41,178 nucleotides of DNA, from assembly GCA_018824725.1 (NCBI GenBank), contig JAHJGB010000124.1, forward strand, positions 1 through 41,178, given 5' to 3'. Position numbers and translations under genes: made by a program. The DNA comes from Candidatus Omnitrophota bacterium. GTDB lineage: Bacteria; Omnitrophota; Gorgyraeia; Gorgyraeales; Gorgyraeaceae. Numbering within the stretch: position 1 is the stretch's first letter; each line of letters opens with the position of its first letter. A model generated the notes under the pieces. It was not told the DNA's origin. It saw only the letters and a program-made list of their open reading frames with translations, and ran no database searches. Below, piece after piece: positions 1-7,394 of the stretch.

Positions 1-48
1 ATTTTTCGTATATTAAACTTTTTTAAAAAGTTATCCATATTAGTAGGC

Positions 49-76
49 AAAAAAAGGCCACATTTCCATGGCCTTT
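49..76 (-). terminator. Rho-independent terminator after the first homospermidine synthase gene
   Basis: Read on the minus strand, AAAGGCCA pairs with TGGCCTTT across an 8-nt loop, and the second arm runs into seven T residues. It lies about 90 nt beyond the stop codon of the minus-strand hss gene, so it is the likely end of that transcript. Nothing else recognisable lies between the window edge and position 48. Confidence 0.75.
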
Positions 77-136
77 ATATACAGCTGGATTCTTATTTTA
101 TTGAGCTAAATTGTACCAAATTATGGGCTAAAAGTC

Positions 137-170
137 AACTATAAAAACGACGATGTTGAATTTTATGGTT
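137..170. repeat. Conserved-loop hairpin repeat, copy 1
   Basis: AACTATAAAA pairs with TTTTATGGTT (one wobble pair) around a loop containing ACGACGATGTTG. The same loop recurs at 25534-25572 and 31000-31035 with different but self-complementary arms. The TAA stop codon of the first hss gene lies inside the 3' arm. Confidence 0.75.
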
Positions 171-1620
171 TGGAGAGGAAGTTTTTGAAGGCCCAGGGGG
201 TTTTTTTGTCGAGGTACGCGTTCGGGTTTTCTTTGAAGAATACCTGGTAGTTTTTGAACGGGGTCCAGTCTGAAGGTTCTGATATTAATTTTCCGAGATA
301 CGGCTTTGCTATCTTCAATATATATTCGTGGGGCAGCTCGTCAGGCTCTAATACGCCCCGGTCAGGGTTTTCTATGGCCCACATAATGCCTGACACGACT
401 CCTATGGCCACCTGAAGCGTGGTGGCATTCTGATGTTTGATTAATTTTCTGGATTCGCCTATGCTCAGCATACTGCCTGTCCACCACGAGTTATACCTGT
501 GGCCCATTATAAGCGCGCCGAGCGTATCAGAGCCGCTGATTATCTCGTCGTTCATGATGCGTATTCTAGGCTGTAATTCATAATTCCTGCACCTGAGCTC
601 GTAAAGCGAGGAAAGCGTTTCGTTGCAGGGCATATAGGCATAATGAACCGTAGGCCTGTAAACAGCTTTTCCTTTTCTCCACATAGTGAGCCTGTCTGAA
701 ATAGTAAAGGCTTCTGCATGCCTTATGACCATACCGACGACTTCGCCGTAAGGAACCCATGAGCGCACCCACGTATTCATTCCCATGCGCGAAAGAAATA
801 TCTGATTTCTGGGACCGACTTCAGGGACGTTGGCTAGTTCAGGCAATTCATTCTCGTGCGTGCCCCATCCTATCTCAGCAGGGGCAATCCCCTCTTCCCT
901 GAGGCCTTCTATGCTCCAGGTGCCTACGAATTCGTCCACCTGTTTCGGCTTATCCGTTATCTGGGTGTCGCGCTCGCTTATGTGTATTACTTTTATGCCG
1001 AGCTTCATGCTCAGCTCCGGAAACTTTTCCTCTTTTATAAAATGCTCAAGGATCTTTTCGTCTTTTTTCGCAACAGCCCTGTCTTTTAAAACCCTTTCGG
1101 CAATATCAATGATGCCTTTTTTGGTAAAATGCGAGATAAGGCCGGGATTCGCGCCGTGGTCCAGTACAGCTGTTGTGGTTTTGTGGTCAGTGTCCCACCT
1201 GGAAATCAGTTTCCAGATCTCCATCTGTTTGTAATAAAGGGATTTTTCGTAAGGCGTTTTCTTCTCGATATTGGCGTACGGGTCCCATTCTTCCACCGAG
1301 GTGTTGACATACAATACTTTATTTTCGTGGCACCAGTTAAGCATGCTCACGGATTCTATGTTCCAGGCGAGATCCACGACAAGCCCGCCGGGAGACACGT
1401 GCCTGGAAAGGGTACTGGCTATATTGACAGGCGTGATCCTTTCCTGGAAATATTTCATGCCCTTTTTTATCCAGGGGCCTAGTTCTTCGCGCTTATCCAC
1501 GAAATCTATCACGGTGATATTCTTGTAAGGGGCGCTGATGTGCTTTATCAGAAGCGGCAACGTGCATCTGCCCACTGCGCCGTGGCCTATCATGAGGATT
1601 TTATTTTTGAACTTTATCAT
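163..1620 (-). CDS. hss: Homospermidine synthase, paralog 1
   Basis: The 485-aa product matches bacterial homospermidine synthase, which makes sym-homospermidine from two putrescines (or putrescine plus spermidine) using NAD as an internal redox cofactor. The N-terminus has a Rossmann nucleotide-binding signature (GHGAVG), followed by family-typical stretches such as DLAWNIES, DHGANPGL and TYWR-like aromatic segments; the length is normal for the family. The gene is divergent from a second, clearly homologous copy, and the two align along their whole length with many identities. The ATG at 1620 sits behind an AGAAAG ribosome site and a strong promoter. The stop codon falls inside a hairpin repeat. 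Why two copies are kept is unknown; different amine specificity or separate regulation are inferences. Confidence 0.9.
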   Translation of the reverse strand: MIKFKNKILMIGHGAVGRCTLPLLIKHISAPYKNITVIDFVDKREELGPWIKKGMKYFQERITPVNIASTLSRHVSPGGLVVDLAWNIESVSMLNWCHENKVLYVNTSVEEWDPYANIEKKTPYEKSLYYKQMEIWKLISRWDTDHKTTTAVLDHGANPGLISHFTKKGIIDIAERVLKDRAVAKKDEKILEHFIKEEKFPELSMKLGIKVIHISERDTQITDKPKQVDEFVGTWSIEGLREEGIAPAEIGWGTHENELPELANVPEVGPRNQIFLSRMGMNTWVRSWVPYGEVVGMVIRHAEAFTISDRLTMWRKGKAVYRPTVHYAYMPCNETLSSLYELRCRNYELQPRIRIMNDEIISGSDTLGALIMGHRYNSWWTGSMLSIGESRKLIKHQNATTLQVAIGVVSGIMWAIENPDRGVLEPDELPHEYILKIAKPYLGKLISEPSDWTPFKNYQVFFKENPNAYLDKKTPWAFKNFLSKP

Positions 1621-1634
1621 AATTTTCTTTCTAT

Positions 1635-1663
1635 AGTTTACAACAATTCCGCGCTTATGTCAA
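1635..1663 (-). promoter_or_regulatory. Sigma70-type promoter for hss paralog 1
   Basis: Minus strand: a perfect TTGACA -35 box, a 17-nt spacer and TAAACT as -10, followed closely by the ribosome site and the ATG at 1620. The untranslated leader would be very short. An inverted repeat (1649-1669) overlaps the -35 box. Confidence 0.6.
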
Positions 1664-1669
1664 ACGCGG
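1649..1669. promoter_or_regulatory. Inverted repeat over the -35 box, possible operator
   Basis: CCGCGCTT and AAACGCGG form an 8-bp inverted repeat with one imperfect pair and a 5-nt centre. The centre and one arm contain the -35 hexamer of the minus-strand hss promoter, an arrangement typical of a repressor site. No regulator gene is adjacent, so the cognate protein is unknown. Confidence 0.4.
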
Positions 1670-1681
1670 TAAAAATTTTAT

Positions 1682-1709
1682 TTGATTAAAAAAATATTTT
1701 TGATAGAAT
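1682..1709 (+). promoter_or_regulatory. Promoter for hss paralog 2 and the decarboxylase
   Basis: TTGATT, a 16-nt A/T-rich spacer and TAGAAT, about 25 nt before an AGGGGG ribosome site. It should drive the two-gene unit hss2-decarboxylase. Confidence 0.5.
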
Positions 1710-1743
1710 AAACCTATAAAAATTAACTAAAGTAGGGGGTGTG

Positions 1744-3195
1744 ATGAGGTTCGCAGGAAAAATTCTAGTTATCGGATGCGGTTCTGTTTCGCAGTGCGCA
1801 ATACCGCTCGTATTAAAAATTATAGACGCCCCGCCAAAAAATATCACCATAATGGATTTTACGGATAACCGGTACCGCGTAAAAGACAGCCTGGATAAAG
1901 GCGTAAATTATGTGATTGACCGCGTTACCCGCGAAAACTACCCGAATCTTTTAAAAAAATACGTCGGCCCGGGAGATCTGATAATCGACCTGGCATGGAA
2001 TATAGGCTGCATGGAAATACTTCAGTGGTGCAGAGACAATAAGGTGCTGTACGTGGACACATCTGTCGAGGTCTGGGATCCCTATTCAATGGATGTCAAA
2101 GACCCGAGAAACCTGACTCTCTATGTCAGGCAGATGGAGATACGTAATCTCATCAAGAAATGGGGCGATAATAACGGCCCTACAGCGGTAGTGGACCACG
2201 GCGCCAATCCCGGACTTGTGTCCCATTTCACAAAAATCGCCCTGGAAGATATTGCCAAAAAAATTATTTCCGATAAATCTAAGGATAAGCGCGTAAAAAT
2301 ATTAAAAGAAGCCCTGGATAATAAAAATTATCCTACGCTCGCAAAAACAGCTGCTGTCAAAGTCATACACATAAGCGAGCGGGATACGCAAATCAGCGAC
2401 AAGCCCAAAGAAGTGGATGAATTTGTAAATACGTGGAGCATCGAAGGGTTTTTTGAGGAAGCCATTGCTCCGGCTGAAATGGGCTGGGGAACTCATGAGA
2501 AAAATATCCCTGAGGGCGCGTGTTTTCACAAGTCAGGGCCTAAAAACCAGATATGCCTGGAGAGCATGGGCGTAAATACATGGGTCAGATCGTGGGTGCC
2601 TGACTGCGAGATAGTGGGAATGGTCATCCGTCACGGCGAGGCATTCGGGATATCTGACAGATTAACTCTCTGGGATAAAAAAGGTAAGGCTATCTACAGG
2701 CCCACAGTGCACTATGCGTATTGCCCTAGTGACGCCGCGATAACTTCCCTGCACGAACTCGAGATGAGGCGCTATAACCTTCAGGAAAAACAAAGGATAA
2801 TGAACAACGAGATTACTAAAGGTGAAGACAGGCTAGGGGTGCTCGTCATGGGACATGATTTTAATTCATGGTGGACAGGAAGCCTTCTGGACATCGAAGA
2901 GGCAAGAAGGCTCGTCCCTAACCAGAATGCCACGACCCTACAGGTCGCAATATCAGTAGTGGCTGCTGCCAGATGGATGATAGAAAACCCCAATAAAGGC
3001 TTTAATCTTCCTGACGACCTGCCGCACGAAGACATAATGAAAATTTCAAGGCCGTACCTGGGGCCTTTTATTTCAAAACCAGTTGACTGGACGCCGCTTA
3101 AGAACTACAATAAGACTTTCCGGACGCTCGGCCTTAAAAAACCGAAAGAAAAAGATATCTGGCAGTTCACGACATTTTTAATAACCCAGTCATGA
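1744..3195 (+). CDS. hss: Homospermidine synthase, paralog 2
   Basis: The 483-aa product is a second homospermidine synthase of the same family as the divergent gene, with a Rossmann motif (GCGSVSQC) at the N-terminus and shared blocks such as DLAWNIG, DHGANPGLVSHFTK and HISERDTQI. The track begins at a GTG at 1741, but the ribosome site AGGGGG is only one base from it and is properly spaced for the ATG at 1744, so I use 1744. Its stop overlaps the start of the decarboxylase gene (ATGA), implying translational coupling: the decarboxylase would supply putrescine and this enzyme would condense it. This copy, rather than the divergent one, is therefore the likely main biosynthetic enzyme (inference). 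Confidence 0.9.
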   Translation: MRFAGKILVIGCGSVSQCAIPLVLKIIDAPPKNITIMDFTDNRYRVKDSLDKGVNYVIDRVTRENYPNLLKKYVGPGDLIIDLAWNIGCMEILQWCRDNKVLYVDTSVEVWDPYSMDVKDPRNLTLYVRQMEIRNLIKKWGDNNGPTAVVDHGANPGLVSHFTKIALEDIAKKIISDKSKDKRVKILKEALDNKNYPTLAKTAAVKVIHISERDTQISDKPKEVDEFVNTWSIEGFFEEAIAPAEMGWGTHEKNIPEGACFHKSGPKNQICLESMGVNTWVRSWVPDCEIVGMVIRHGEAFGISDRLTLWDKKGKAIYRPTVHYAYCPSDAAITSLHELEMRRYNLQEKQRIMNNEITKGEDRLGVLVMGHDFNSWWTGSLLDIEEARRLVPNQNATTLQVAISVVAAARWMIENPNKGFNLPDDLPHEDIMKISRPYLGPFISKPVDWTPLKNYNKTFRTLGLKKPKEKDIWQFTTFLITQS

Positions 3196-4319
3196 AAAAT
3201 AAATCCGGTGGCATAGAAAATCTGATACGTAAAATGCTCAAGAAGCACTCCTCCCCTCTTATGCTTATACAGGAGGAGGCGCTTGAGAAACAATTCAGGG
3301 CTTTCCTCAAAGCCCTGCCTGAAGTCATGCCTTACTACGCGATAAAGGCAAATCCGTATCCGGGAATCATTAAAAAGTTCATTGAATTAGGCGCTGGTTT
3401 TGACGTGGCGAGCGCCAACGAGATGAATACTGTTCTGGAACTCGGCGCAAATCCTGACAAAATAATCTTCGCTAACACTATAAAGTCCCATGAAGATATG
3501 AGATCCGCTTGCAAGAAAAAAGTAAAGCTCATGACCTTTGACAATGAGCCGGAATTATACAAAATAGCGAAAGCCTGCCCTGGCGCAAAAGTCATTATAA
3601 GGATCAAAGTGGCAAATATCGGCAGTATCGTAGAGCTCTCTCTGAAATTCGGGGCGGATCCGGAGCAATCGATATCCCTCCTCAAAAAAGCAAGGTCGCT
3701 GGGACTAAAACCCGTGGGCGTGAGCTTCCATGTGGGATCGCAATGCACCAATGCTGAAAATTATTTACAGGCCCTAGAGGTGTCTAGTGTGATATTCAAC
3801 GAAGCAAAACAATCAGGGATATTCTTAAATATACTGGATATAGGCGGCGGATTCCCTATAAAACATTTTGACGCTGACAGCCACCTTACATTTGAGCGCA
3901 TGGCAAACCCGATAAGGAAAAAATTACAGAGGCTTTTTGATAAAAACGTAAAGTTCATCGCTGAGCCCGGCAGATTTTTTGCAGGCCCTTCAGGAATATT
4001 GATAACGCAGGTGATAGGCAGGGCTTTCAGGAATAATAAAAACTATTATTATTTAAATGACGGCCTGTACGGCGATTTTTCAGGTATAGTGTTTGACCAC
4101 TGCAAATATGAATTCAAGACTTTAAACCGCGGGCAAAGGTTCCTGAGCACCCTGGCAGGACCTACGTGCGATTCATTTGATACGATTTCCTTAAGCGAAG
4201 ATCTTCCTGAGCTGGATGTGGGTAATGTGGTCTATGTGAAAAATATAGGCGCCTATTCATGCGCAAGCGCTGTGCCGAACTTCAACGGTTTTAAACCCGC
4301 AAAGATCGTGATGTGCTAG
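3192..4319 (+). CDS. PLP-dependent ornithine/lysine-type decarboxylase (fold III)
   Basis: A 375-aa alanine-racemase-fold (Orn/DAP/Arg decarboxylase group 2) enzyme. Visible landmarks are the PLP lysine in YYAIKANP (about residue 52), HVGSQC, the glycine-rich phosphate loop DIGGGFP, AEPGRFF, and the C-terminal active-site block GPTCDSFDTI, whose Cys and Asp come from the partner subunit in known dimers. The length fits ornithine or ornithine/lysine decarboxylase better than the longer diaminopimelate or biosynthetic arginine enzymes. Coupling to homospermidine synthase by a 4-bp overlap argues for putrescine production from ornithine; lysine decarboxylation to cadaverine remains possible. The 3' end overlaps the convergent radical-SAM gene by 29 bp. 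Confidence 0.85.
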   Translation: MKNKSGGIENLIRKMLKKHSSPLMLIQEEALEKQFRAFLKALPEVMPYYAIKANPYPGIIKKFIELGAGFDVASANEMNTVLELGANPDKIIFANTIKSHEDMRSACKKKVKLMTFDNEPELYKIAKACPGAKVIIRIKVANIGSIVELSLKFGADPEQSISLLKKARSLGLKPVGVSFHVGSQCTNAENYLQALEVSSVIFNEAKQSGIFLNILDIGGGFPIKHFDADSHLTFERMANPIRKKLQRLFDKNVKFIAEPGRFFAGPSGILITQVIGRAFRNNKNYYYLNDGLYGDFSGIVFDHCKYEFKTLNRGQRFLSTLAGPTCDSFDTISLSEDLPELDVGNVVYVKNIGAYSCASAVPNFNGFKPAKIVMC

Positions 4320-6063
4320 CTTCAAAAAATAAAATACTTCCTGCGTCGTAAAGAGGCCCATCGTATAATTCTACTATTTTCTTTCCCCTCTTCTTTATAA
4401 AATCTCTTATCGCGCAGCCGTCAGGATGATTTTTTAACGAGCCTATAAAAAATACCCTGTCTTTATGAACTCCTGATGCGCCGCCTATAAAACCAGTGCC
4501 GTAACCAGGTAGTTTTATATTTCCCGGCTTTACAAGCAAGGCATTTTTGCCCCAGATATCCTTTATGGATTTATCAGATGTAATAATACTCTTATCGTCC
4601 ACAGGCGCAATAGAACATTTCGCATATCCCTGTTTTACTTTTATAAATTTTACGTTTAGATTTTCTATATGCTTTTCGATTTTACCGTCATAGCGGATTA
4701 TGTATTTTCCGACACTGCACGCGTCGTAAATAATGTCTCCCGGATAGGCGGAAGATTTAATGACTTCGCCTTTAATACACTCATAGCCGTTATCCCTTAA
4801 AAGCCCGGCTATTTTTTCTAAATACGGTTCGTATATAACTTTTTTAGCATAAGAAAATAACATCATATCTGAGTGGCCTTTGACAGGCCCGGCCAGTTTT
4901 GGATGTAAAGGCACCTCTCTGACATAATAACCCATCTGCTTTAGTCTAAGTTTTGCTTCGGCCGGGATTCTAGGGTCAATAATGGCTATAACTTTTCTTA
5001 AATCTTTTATTTTAAAAATTTTAGACTCCCGTAATGAAATTTTAGCGCTATAAATTTTTTCCAAATATCTCTTCTCTTCTCCTTTATGCCCAGAGATGAA
5101 GCTGAAAAACTTTTTCGGGCCGTGGATTTCTATTAACCTGCGGTTTGGGATTTTTTTGGGGCCTAAAACACTTATTATTCTATTGCGCATTTGTCTGGCA
5201 CGCGCCATTTCCCCAAAGCTCACGTGATACGGCCCTGCCAGAATCGCAGCTTTTGAATTTAAATCTTCTGACGGGTGAAGGCCTATGCGGATTACTTTTA
5301 CGCCGGCTTTTTCAAAGATATCGCAAACTATAGCTGACCATTCTATTGCATCTTCGATCGAAAGCGGCTTGTATTTGCCATGTTTAAATAAATCCCCGAG
5401 CCCTGTGCCTTTTAAAACAATCGCAGGATATATGCGGCTTGTTTTTGGTTTTAACTTTACCAGCTCCAAAGCTGTCTTTATTGATTTCAGAAGCGTATCT
5501 CCGGGCAAGCCCAGCATCACCTGGATGCCTAAATCAAGGCCTGATTTTTTTATGATGCGGCTTGCGTTTTTAATCGTACTGAAATTCATGGCCCTATTAC
5601 ATTTCTTCAAAACCTCTTTATCAAGCGACTGTACGCCAAGCTCCACCAGGCATCCGCCCATTTTCTTAAACAGCTTCATTGATTTTTCAGTAACAGCCTC
5701 AGGATGCGTGGACATGCGGATCCCGGCTATTTTTTTATACATTCGCCCCGATTGCAATCGGGGCTCAGTATTCCGCCTAAGGAACCCCGGGCTTAAGCCC
5801 GGGTGGGCTCCATTTTCCACATAAGGGAAAACTGTTTCGAGGTACTTTTGCTGCAGCGCTTCAGGCAAAAGCGTAAACGTGCCGCCGAAAAAGGCAAGCT
5901 CCACCCTTTCGCGTCTTGGGATTGTTTTTAAATTTCTATCTATGACGGCTTTAATGTCTTTTTCTGAAGGGATGTTTACTGCGCCTGATATTTTATGCTG
6001 GTCGCAGTAAATGCACCTGTACGGACAGCCTGCGTGCGGGATAAATATGGGTATGATTTTCAC
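4291..6063 (-). CDS. Radical SAM protein (Elp3-like) fused to a DUF6873/GME-fold-like C-terminal domain
   Basis: The 590-aa protein starts at a GTG, 3 nt after the upstream gene. Residues about 1-330 are a radical-SAM domain with the cluster motif CPYRCIYC (Cys13, 17, 20), FFGGTF and GIQVMLGLPGD, like the catalytic half of Elp3-type proteins but without the acetyltransferase domain. The remainder (KVIAIIDPRIPAEAKLRL onwards) resembles the DUF6873 family of the guanidino-modifying-enzyme fold, with VKGHSDMM, KCSIAPVDD and a terminal DAGSILFF. Residues 84-108 are encoded by a palindromic element that interrupts the radical-SAM domain between YVE and YKKIAGIRMST. Substrate unknown. The C-terminal family assignment is from memory and less sure than the N-terminal one. 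Confidence 0.75.
   Translation of the reverse strand: MKIIPIFIPHAGCPYRCIYCDQHKISGAVNIPSEKDIKAVIDRNLKTIPRRERVELAFFGGTFTLLPEALQQKYLETVFPYVENGAHPGLSPGFLRRNTEPRLQSGRMYKKIAGIRMSTHPEAVTEKSMKLFKKMGGCLVELGVQSLDKEVLKKCNRAMNFSTIKNASRIIKKSGLDLGIQVMLGLPGDTLLKSIKTALELVKLKPKTSRIYPAIVLKGTGLGDLFKHGKYKPLSIEDAIEWSAIVCDIFEKAGVKVIRIGLHPSEDLNSKAAILAGPYHVSFGEMARARQMRNRIISVLGPKKIPNRRLIEIHGPKKFFSFISGHKGEEKRYLEKIYSAKISLRESKIFKIKDLRKVIAIIDPRIPAEAKLRLKQMGYYVREVPLHPKLAGPVKGHSDMMLFSYAKKVIYEPYLEKIAGLLRDNGYECIKGEVIKSSAYPGDIIYDACSVGKYIIRYDGKIEKHIENLNVKFIKVKQGYAKCSIAPVDDKSIITSDKSIKDIWGKNALLVKPGNIKLPGYGTGFIGGASGVHKDRVFFIGSLKNHPDGCAIRDFIKKRGKKIVELYDGPLYDAGSILFFEASTSRSLRV
5740..5814 (-). repeat. In-frame composite palindromic insertion element, copy A
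   Basis: 75 nt (25 codons) inside the radical-SAM gene. It holds a perfect 20-nt palindrome (GCCCCGATTGCAATCGGGGC, 5745-5764) and a perfect 18-nt palindrome (CCCGGGCTTAAGCCCGGG, 5786-5803), joined by GCTCAGTATTCCG. The joining segment, the second palindrome, and the ends (ATACATTCGC and CTCCATT) recur at 7612-7713 inside dus. It replaces a short loop in the protein and is open in frame. Confidence 0.85.
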
Positions 6064-6066
6064 TTA

Positions 6067-6318
6067 TTACTTGTGGAATAGGACTGTAAAAACCATTACA
6101 AGCGTGAAGAAGAAAAAGTTTACATAGGTAAAAGTCCTATATACTATGTCAGGGCTTTGTATGCCCGTAGGAAACATTGCCAGGAAACAAACCCACACGC
6201 CTATTGCCCAGTATAGGCTCAGGTCCTTGGACGAGCGGCGCTTTATAATCCTAACTATAAGCGGGATGTTCCAGAGCGGGAGTATTATGCTGGCGATTAA
6301 AGCTATCTTAGTTAACAT
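6067..6318 (-). CDS. Small PQ-loop (SemiSWEET-like) membrane protein
   Basis: An 83-aa protein with three hydrophobic segments (about residues 3-22, 37-52 and 60-81). The first helix ends in WNIPLIVRIIKRRSSKDLSL, the pattern of PQ-loop/SemiSWEET half-transporters, where a Pro in helix 1 is followed by a basic loop and SxxxLSL. Known SemiSWEETs are about 85-95 aa, work as dimers and move small sugars, so the length fits. It lies between fba and the radical-SAM gene in a minus-strand run, 3 nt from the latter. Transport of a sugar, or even of any solute, is inference; a plain hypothetical membrane protein is the alternative. Confidence 0.55.
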   Translation of the reverse strand: MLTKIALIASIILPLWNIPLIVRIIKRRSSKDLSLYWAIGVWVCFLAMFPTGIQSPDIVYRTFTYVNFFFFTLVMVFTVLFHK

Positions 6319-6323
6319 ATATT

Positions 6324-6361
6324 AAGGGGACACATCTCCGATTGGCTCTAGAACCGTCCCT
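6324..6361. repeat. Degenerate REP-like sequence
   Basis: AGGGGACA near one end and GTCCCT at the other flank about 25 nt of partly complementary sequence with CTAGAACC inside. It fills the whole spacer between fba and the PQ-loop gene and resembles the GGGGAC...GTCCCC sequence at 21263. The pairing is imperfect, so this call is weak. Confidence 0.4.
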
Positions 6362-6365
6362 ATCT

Positions 6366-7337
6366 TTATGCCTTGCCTGCGGAGCCCAGGACTTGCTCGT
6401 TTTTATGCTTATACATCTTTATAAGCTCGTCTCTTGCAGGGCCCAGGTATTTACGCGGGTCGAATTCTTTCGGGCTAGTCGCAAAAACTTCTCGTATCTT
6501 GGCTGTCATTGCGAGGCGGCCGTCTGAATCAATATTTATTTTACAGACAGCTGAAGCGGTGGCTTTTCTCAGCTGTTCTTCAGGAACGCCCGCTGTATTT
6601 TCAAGCTTTCCCCCGTATTTATTGATAAGGTCCACGTATTCTTTTGTGACAGAGCTTGCCCCGTGTAAAACTATGGGAAAACCCGGTATTCTTTTTTCAA
6701 CTTCTTCCAATATATCAAATCTCAGGGGCGGAACGCTTTCTCCGGGTTTTAATTTAAATTTATACGCGCCGTGGGAAGTGCCTATGGAGATCGCGAGGCT
6801 GTCAACGCCTGTCTTTTTTACAAAATCTTCCACTTCTTCAGGATGGGTGTAATGGCTAGCTTCGTGGCTTACCTCATCCTCTATCCCTGCCAGGACTCCG
6901 AGCTCGCCTTCTACTGTAACGTCGTATTTATGTGCATATTCGACTACTTTTTTAGTAAGGGCTGCATTGTCTTCGTATTTATGCGCTGAGCCGTCTATCA
7001 TGACAGAAGAAAATCCTGACTCTATGCAGGAAACGCAGAGTTCATAAGTATCGCCGTGGTCCAGGTGAAACGCCACAGGGATATTGGAACTTGCTGCTTT
7101 TATTATTTCCATTGAGCCCATTGCCATGTGCCTCAATAAAATCTGGTTTGCGTATTTTCTGGCGCCTGAAGAAACCTGTAAAATTACAGGAGACTTTGTT
7201 TCTATACATGCGGTGATTATTGCCTGGAGCTGTTCCATGTTATTAAAATTATAGGCTGGGATAGCGTATTTGCCCGCCATTGCCTTTTTAAACATATCTT
7301 TTGTATTAACCAGTCCTAATTCTTTGTAAGAATGCAT
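6366..7337 (-). CDS. fba: Class II fructose-bisphosphate aldolase
   Basis: A 323-aa class II (zinc) aldolase that cleaves fructose 1,6-bisphosphate to DHAP and glyceraldehyde 3-phosphate in glycolysis and runs in reverse in gluconeogenesis. The protein begins with the family-typical NTKDMFKKAMAGKYAIPAYNFNN. The metal and catalytic block HLDHGDT lies at residues 91-97, GELGVLAG and EEVEDF follow, and the later phosphate-binding segments SHGAYK, VLHGASSV and NIDSD are all present. Length is normal for the class IIA/IIB group. The ATG has a strong GGAGG site. A near-consensus promoter lies immediately upstream, partly inside the 3' end of dus, so fba can be expressed independently of dus. Confidence 0.93.
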   Translation of the reverse strand: MHSYKELGLVNTKDMFKKAMAGKYAIPAYNFNNMEQLQAIITACIETKSPVILQVSSGARKYANQILLRHMAMGSMEIIKAASSNIPVAFHLDHGDTYELCVSCIESGFSSVMIDGSAHKYEDNAALTKKVVEYAHKYDVTVEGELGVLAGIEDEVSHEASHYTHPEEVEDFVKKTGVDSLAISIGTSHGAYKFKLKPGESVPPLRFDILEEVEKRIPGFPIVLHGASSVTKEYVDLINKYGGKLENTAGVPEEQLRKATASAVCKINIDSDGRLAMTAKIREVFATSPKEFDPRKYLGPARDELIKMYKHKNEQVLGSAGKA

Positions 7338-7365
7338 GAAATCCTCCTTTTTTTATGTGATATTT

Positions 7366-7394
7366 ATTATACCATTATATTAAACGTTGGTCAA
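7366..7394 (-). promoter_or_regulatory. Near-consensus promoter for fba
   Basis: Minus strand: TTGACC, a 17-nt spacer, then a perfect TATAAT about 30 nt before the fba ATG. The -35 box lies inside the last codons of dus (stop at 7380). This is the best-matching promoter in the window. Confidence 0.7.

Noticed and set aside
830-1528. Plus-strand ORFs of 77-134 aa under the minus-strand hss gene
   Set aside because: They are shadows of a clear, conserved coding frame and have no recognisable protein features.
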